From: Planctomycetota bacterium
Lineage (GTDB): Bacteria; Planctomycetota; Planctomycetia; Planctomycetales; Planctomycetaceae
Direction: 5' to 3'
Assembly: GCA_018242565.1 (NCBI GenBank)
Contig: JAFEBR010000286.1
Span: forward strand, 1 to 36,545
Length of the DNA stretch: 36,545 nt
This document shows, piece after piece, positions 32,789 through 36,545 of this stretch. The notes under the pieces were generated by a model. It saw only the letters and a list, made by a program, of their open reading frames with translations, did no database searches and was not told the origin of the DNA. Made by a program: the position numbers and the translations under genes. How positions within the stretch are numbered: the first letter of the stretch is position 1; each line of letters opens with the position of its first letter.

Positions 32789-35194
32789 TCAGGGAGCGAC
32801 CGGTTGGTCCAGGAACTCATGCAGGAAGCGAAAGGTTCCCTGGCCGTGAATGGTGTGGGGGCCGTCGAAGAACTCCAGCACGGCTCGGTCGGTCAATCCT
32901 AACTGGTCGTAATGCCGACGGACTTTGCCGAATTCTCCCGCCACCCAGTCGCTGGGTTGGCCGCCATCGCGGTGCCCGGCTTCGACTATGAACGGACGCG
33001 GTGCCATTAGCATGGCCAATTCGGCGTAATTGGCGACGTGGGCCAGATTCCATTCAAAGACTTCGTATTCGGAAGTAAACAGGTAACTGAAACGCTCGTT
33101 GTTCGAAATCAGCGTCCGTGGCCAATCGGTGAAATCACCGGAACAGATCGCCAGTCGATAACGGTCCACCAGCGGCGGCACGCGCATCGCCGTTTTGCCG
33201 CCATACGAAATGCCGTAAAAGCCGATGCGGTGCGAATCGACAAACGGCAGTGTTTCCAGCCAGTCGAGCGTTTGTTCGTGCTGCGCGATGATGTAACTGA
33301 ACAAGGTTCGTCCCAGCGGTTGCGACATGCGCTGCAAGACGCGAAACCGATCGCCACCGCGGTAGGGATTCTGCGGTGCGTAGACAATGAAGCCCTGGTG
33401 GACCAGTTCTTCACTGAACGCCCGATAAATTGCCGAGGCGCCAGGTTCCCGCGAAATCGTATCGTACGGAGTTCCTTCCAGCCCGTGCTGGCAAACCACC
33501 ACGGGGTGCTTTTTTGTCAGGGACAGATGGCGGGGCAGCAAGAGCAGTCCCGTGGCAATGACGTCGTCATACACGTCGAGCACGATTTCGTAGCACACGT
33601 AGCGATCTGTTTCGCGGACTCGGCGAGAACGGGGGCGCGGTGGTTTGCGAGTCTGCGGTGCCCGACCAATCAGTTCGTCATGAACCCAGTTCTGCAACGG
33701 CAATCGTTGACGCTCCCAGTCTGCCCGGCTGGTTGGATTCTTGCGCCAGCGGGCATCACGCGCCTGATGGCTGCGGAACAGCAGGTTCTGGACGTGCGTC
33801 TGCAATTCCTGAAACTGCCGCGCCTCGCGGGCCCCTGCCGCCGCAAGCAGCGATTCGGGATCGAAGCGGGGTGGTGCAACGGGCTGCCAGGCGGGCGCCG
33901 GTGCAGTGCCGTTACCAGCCAAACTTAAGCCCGTCGCGAACGCCTCGAACGCTGCGTTCGCGCCTGGATCGCCGGCGCCTTGATCGTCCTGGGCGACCAA
34001 CCGGAGTTCTGGTTCCTGCTCGTAGACCCGATAAAAAGCCACCGCTCGTAGAACTTCCGCACGGACGGAATCGAGGTGACAGGTGGTGATCACACCTGGT
34101 GCCGCGACGGATGCCCGACCGGGGCGGGCCGCGGGGGGACCGGTGACCGTCACCGCGTGTGCGGCCTCAATCACCAGTCGTCGCGGTGCCACCATTCCGG
34201 CCAGTTCGGCGTCGCCAAATTCGTTCAGCAGTCCCCAGACATTGCGGTAGATCGGCTCCTGCCAGATCGATTCACGCTGTTGAAAGTGGCCACTGATCCA
34301 GCACGCCTGAATCCGTGGGTCGATCGCCGCCGCATACAGGGCCAGCAGCCCTCCTTCCCCCACACCGACAACGCCGATTGGCCGAGGACCGTCCAGATGT
34401 GTCCCCGCCGATGATTGCAGTGTCCGTTCCAGAAGGTCGACGGCGGCCAGTGTCTTCTGGACCTCGTACCCGATCACATGCCGTCCGACTTCGAATGCTT
34501 GCCGATAGAGAAATTCTCGATGGGGTTGGTTGGTGAAGGTCACGTCTGCATGTCCCGAGTGTTCGTCACGTCGGCTGATCAAGGTCGGAATGACGACCAG
34601 GCAGCCTGCCTCGGCGAATCGCTTCGCCAACTTCGCCGAGTCGGCCAAGCCCTCGGCCAGGCCGCAGAACATCTCTGGGGTCCAGTCGGCATCGGGTAAA
34701 GCGACAACTCCGGCCCGTACCGTTTGCGGTACGAGCAGCAAGCCTTCGGCGGAAACTCCCTCCAGCACGGGCCAGCGCACCCGATGCACGGTCACGAAAT
34801 CGGTGCGTGCCACGACTGAAGACTGTTCCAGCGTCGTCAGCAGTTCAAACGCGACCGGTGCCGCCGGATCACTTGTGACCCGTCGGTCGGTTGCGCCGAT
34901 GCTGGACTTAAGCCGTTCTCGACACGCGGCGACATGAGCCTGCAGCAGGGCACGAGTGGCTCGATGCGGTTGCCAGAGTTCGTCACGTCGTGCGGGTGAA
35001 GCGGCCAGTTCTCGTAAACAAAACTGCCGCAGCCCTGCGACCATCAGTTCATCCGCCGGCCGTTCCAACGTCAGTTGTTCCGTGCCGGCGAGCCTCTCGT
35101 CGGCGCCGACAACTGATAAGCCTGTCAGCGTGGCCAGACTGGCTATTGCCAGAACAATTCTGCAGGCGAGTTGAAGAAGCCTTCCCTGATGCAT
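32789..35194 (-). CDS. Exported tandem alpha/beta-hydrolase, first domain with a degenerate nucleophile site
   Basis: The 801-aa protein has a signal peptide (VLAIASLATLTGLSVVGA) and two alpha/beta-hydrolase units of the acetylxylan-esterase/DUF-type found in planctomycetes. Unit 1 (about 120-400) has IGVVGVGEGGLLALYAAAID at 273-292: the nucleophile elbow reads G277-V-G279-E-G281 with Gly in place of the Ser. Unit 2 (about 530-800) has GFYGISYGG with Ser663 in G-x-S-x-G, a likely acid Asp743 (EAGHRDGG) and a likely His780 or His783 (DGPHTIHGQ). So one unit should be active and the other may bind or support it. The start at 35194 follows a GGATGAG ribosome site. Confidence 0.85.
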   Translation of the reverse strand: MHQGRLLQLACRIVLAIASLATLTGLSVVGADERLAGTEQLTLERPADELMVAGLRQFCLRELAASPARRDELWQPHRATRALLQAHVAACRERLKSSIGATDRRVTSDPAAPVAFELLTTLEQSSVVARTDFVTVHRVRWPVLEGVSAEGLLLVPQTVRAGVVALPDADWTPEMFCGLAEGLADSAKLAKRFAEAGCLVVIPTLISRRDEHSGHADVTFTNQPHREFLYRQAFEVGRHVIGYEVQKTLAAVDLLERTLQSSAGTHLDGPRPIGVVGVGEGGLLALYAAAIDPRIQACWISGHFQQRESIWQEPIYRNVWGLLNEFGDAELAGMVAPRRLVIEAAHAVTVTGPPAARPGRASVAAPGVITTCHLDSVRAEVLRAVAFYRVYEQEPELRLVAQDDQGAGDPGANAAFEAFATGLSLAGNGTAPAPAWQPVAPPRFDPESLLAAAGAREARQFQELQTHVQNLLFRSHQARDARWRKNPTSRADWERQRLPLQNWVHDELIGRAPQTRKPPRPRSRRVRETDRYVCYEIVLDVYDDVIATGLLLLPRHLSLTKKHPVVVCQHGLEGTPYDTISREPGASAIYRAFSEELVHQGFIVYAPQNPYRGGDRFRVLQRMSQPLGRTLFSYIIAQHEQTLDWLETLPFVDSHRIGFYGISYGGKTAMRVPPLVDRYRLAICSGDFTDWPRTLISNNERFSYLFTSEYEVFEWNLAHVANYAELAMLMAPRPFIVEAGHRDGGQPSDWVAGEFGKVRRHYDQLGLTDRAVLEFFDGPHTIHGQGTFRFLHEFLDQPVAP

Positions 35195-35286
35195 CTCATC
35201 CGACTCCGTGAACGTGAACGAAATGAAGCAACTTCGCAGTGATGGATGTCGATTTCAGGTTGTGCTGAAGTGAGCGCGGTTCGGGC

Positions 35287-36545
35287 TCAGGCCAGGATGT
35301 CACGGACGACATGCCCTTGCACGTCGGTCAGGCGGTAATCGCGTCCCTGATGTCGGAAGACCAGGCGGGTATGATCGATGCCGAGCAGATGCAGCAACGT
35401 GGCGTTGAGGTCGTGGACATGCACCGGGTTTTCCGTCACATTGACCGAGAATTCATCGGTCGCCCCATAAACCTGACCCGGTTTGATGCCTCCCCCCGCC
35501 AGCCACATCGAAAAACAACCGCCATGGTGATCACGGCCATAATTGGTCGGTTCCAGCGTCCCCTGGCTGTACGTCGTCCGTCCAAATTCGCCGCCCCACA
35601 CGACCAGGGTCTCGTCGAGCAATCCGCAACGTTCGAGATCGCGGACGAGCGCCGCGGCCGGTTGATCGGTATCGCGGCATTGCAGACGGAGATCACTGGG
35701 CAGGTTGTAATGCTGGTCCCAGCCCCGGTGGTACAGTTGGACGAACCGGACCCCGCGTTCAATCAGCCGTCGCGCCAGCAGACAATTCGCGGCGAAGGTC
35801 CCCGGCCGTCGAGACTCGGGACCATACAACGCAAACGTCTCATCCGTTTCATGTGAGAGGTCGGTCAGTTCTGGAACTGACGTTTGCATACGATACGCCA
35901 TCTCGTATTGCGAGATGCGGGTGGCGATTTCTGGATCTCCGTCGCGCTCCAGTTCATCTCGGTTGAGTTGAGCGAGCAGGTCGAGTTGCAGACGACGGGT
36001 GGAAGCATCAATCCCCTCGGGGTTCGAAAGGTACAGCACCGGGTCCCCTGTCGAGCGCAGGGCGACTCCCTGATGATTCGAGGGTAGAAAACCCGATCCC
36101 CATAAGCGGGCGTATAATGGATCAGCCGGACGTGCGGCACTCCCTTTCGAGATCATGACAATGAACGCCGGCAGATCACTGGTTTCCGCCCCTAATCCGT
36201 AACTTGTCCACGCGCCGCAACTTGGTCGCCCGGGTTGTTGATGGCCCGTCTGCAACAGAGTGACCGCCGGGTCGTGGTTGATTGCCTCGGTGTGCAGCGA
36301 GCGGATGACCGTCAGTCGATCCACAATTTGTGCTGTATGAGGCAGTAACTCTGAAATCCACGCTCCCGATTCTCCGTGTCGCTGGAATCGAAACAACGAC
36401 GCCGTGATGGGAAACGCCTTCTGGCCACTGGTCATGCCCGTCAATCGCTGGGTGCCGCGGACCGCAGCGGGGAGTTCTTCCCCATGCCGCCGGACCAGGT
36501 CCGGTTTGTGGTCGAACAGATCCAACTGCGATGGCCCGCCATGCA
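35287..36545 (-). CDS. DUF1501 family protein, N-terminus beyond the right edge
   Basis: The frame is open at the right edge: reading in from 36545, the first codons give [16 protein letters not shown], the DUF1501 start pattern GGPSQxDxFD, so the signal peptide lies outside. Visible parts include [14 protein letters not shown] sequence, [39 protein letters not shown] and [20 protein letters not shown], ending [13 protein letters not shown] and the closing [16 protein letters not shown]. It is a paralogue of the complete DUF1501 gene at 7080-8501 and shares its conserved [16 protein letters not shown] and RDHxxG parts. It stands 92 bp downstream of the double hydrolase gene start and runs the same way, so the two may be co-transcribed. 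Confidence 0.93.
   Translation of the reverse strand, partial: HGGPSQLDLFDHKPDLVRRHGEELPAAVRGTQRLTGMTSGQKAFPITASLFRFQRHGESGAWISELLPHTAQIVDRLTVIRSLHTEAINHDPAVTLLQTGHQQPGRPSCGAWTSYGLGAETSDLPAFIVMISKGSAARPADPLYARLWGSGFLPSNHQGVALRSTGDPVLYLSNPEGIDASTRRLQLDLLAQLNRDELERDGDPEIATRISQYEMAYRMQTSVPELTDLSHETDETFALYGPESRRPGTFAANCLLARRLIERGVRFVQLYHRGWDQHYNLPSDLRLQCRDTDQPAAALVRDLERCGLLDETLVVWGGEFGRTTYSQGTLEPTNYGRDHHGGCFSMWLAGGGIKPGQVYGATDEFSVNVTENPVHVHDLNATLLHLLGIDHTRLVFRHQGRDYRLTDVQGHVVRDILA

Noticed and set aside
1..36545. tRNA, rRNA, CRISPR arrays, insertion sequences, prophage or an integrase
   Set aside because: Read for them throughout; no cloverleaf, repeat array, transposase motif or attachment-type direct repeat was found.

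Overview
The window looks like chromosomal DNA of a member of the Planctomycetota, probably the Planctomycetaceae or a close relative. The gene families carry this call: two DUF1501 proteins, a long PSCyt1-DUF1549-DUF1553 protein with CxxCH haem motifs, a DUF1573 protein, paired secreted proteins of a type I associate with planctomycetes, many signal or Tat peptides, and a GC-rich sequence. No rRNA, tRNA, CRISPR array, insertion sequence or phage gene was seen.

Layout. 1-3024 (minus): three secreted or lipoprotein genes in a row, the second and third being diverged paralogues. 3285-6906: a LolA-like exported protein, a convergent histidine phosphatase, a divergent MTAP/PNP-family phosphorylase and a convergent membrane hydroxylase of the sterol desaturase family. 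7080-12279 (minus): a probable operon read as DUF2314-ankyrin, PSCyt1/DUF1549/DUF1553, DUF1501. 12536-16799 (plus): a c-haem/alpha-toroid/PQQ-propeller fusion, an MFS exporter behind a hairpin-rich leader, and csrA. 17008-20939: a KduD-like dehydrogenase overlapped by an SGNH hydrolase frame, an ASCH protein, a small membrane protein and DUF1573. 21611-24354: an RlmB/TrmH-type rRNA methyltransferase broken by one in-frame amber codon, divergent from uup. 24531-27219 (plus): a Tat-exported protein, a tandem YCII protein and a DinB-fold protein. 27298-28808 (minus): a VapBC-like toxin-antitoxin pair and a second SDR. 29060-32638: a Ski2-like helicase divergent from dapB. 32789-36545 (minus): a double alpha/beta-hydrolase with one dead nucleophile site, then a second DUF1501 gene running off the right edge.

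Most of the window is envelope, secretion and housekeeping function. I do not see a complete defence or biosynthetic system that I can call new. The items most worth following up are the single amber codon in the rRNA methyltransferase gene, the toroid-PQQ fusion, the paralogous secreted-protein cassette, the half-dead tandem hydrolase, the 191-nt overlap of the SGNH and dehydrogenase frames, and a sigma-54-like site placed so that its transcript would be almost leaderless.
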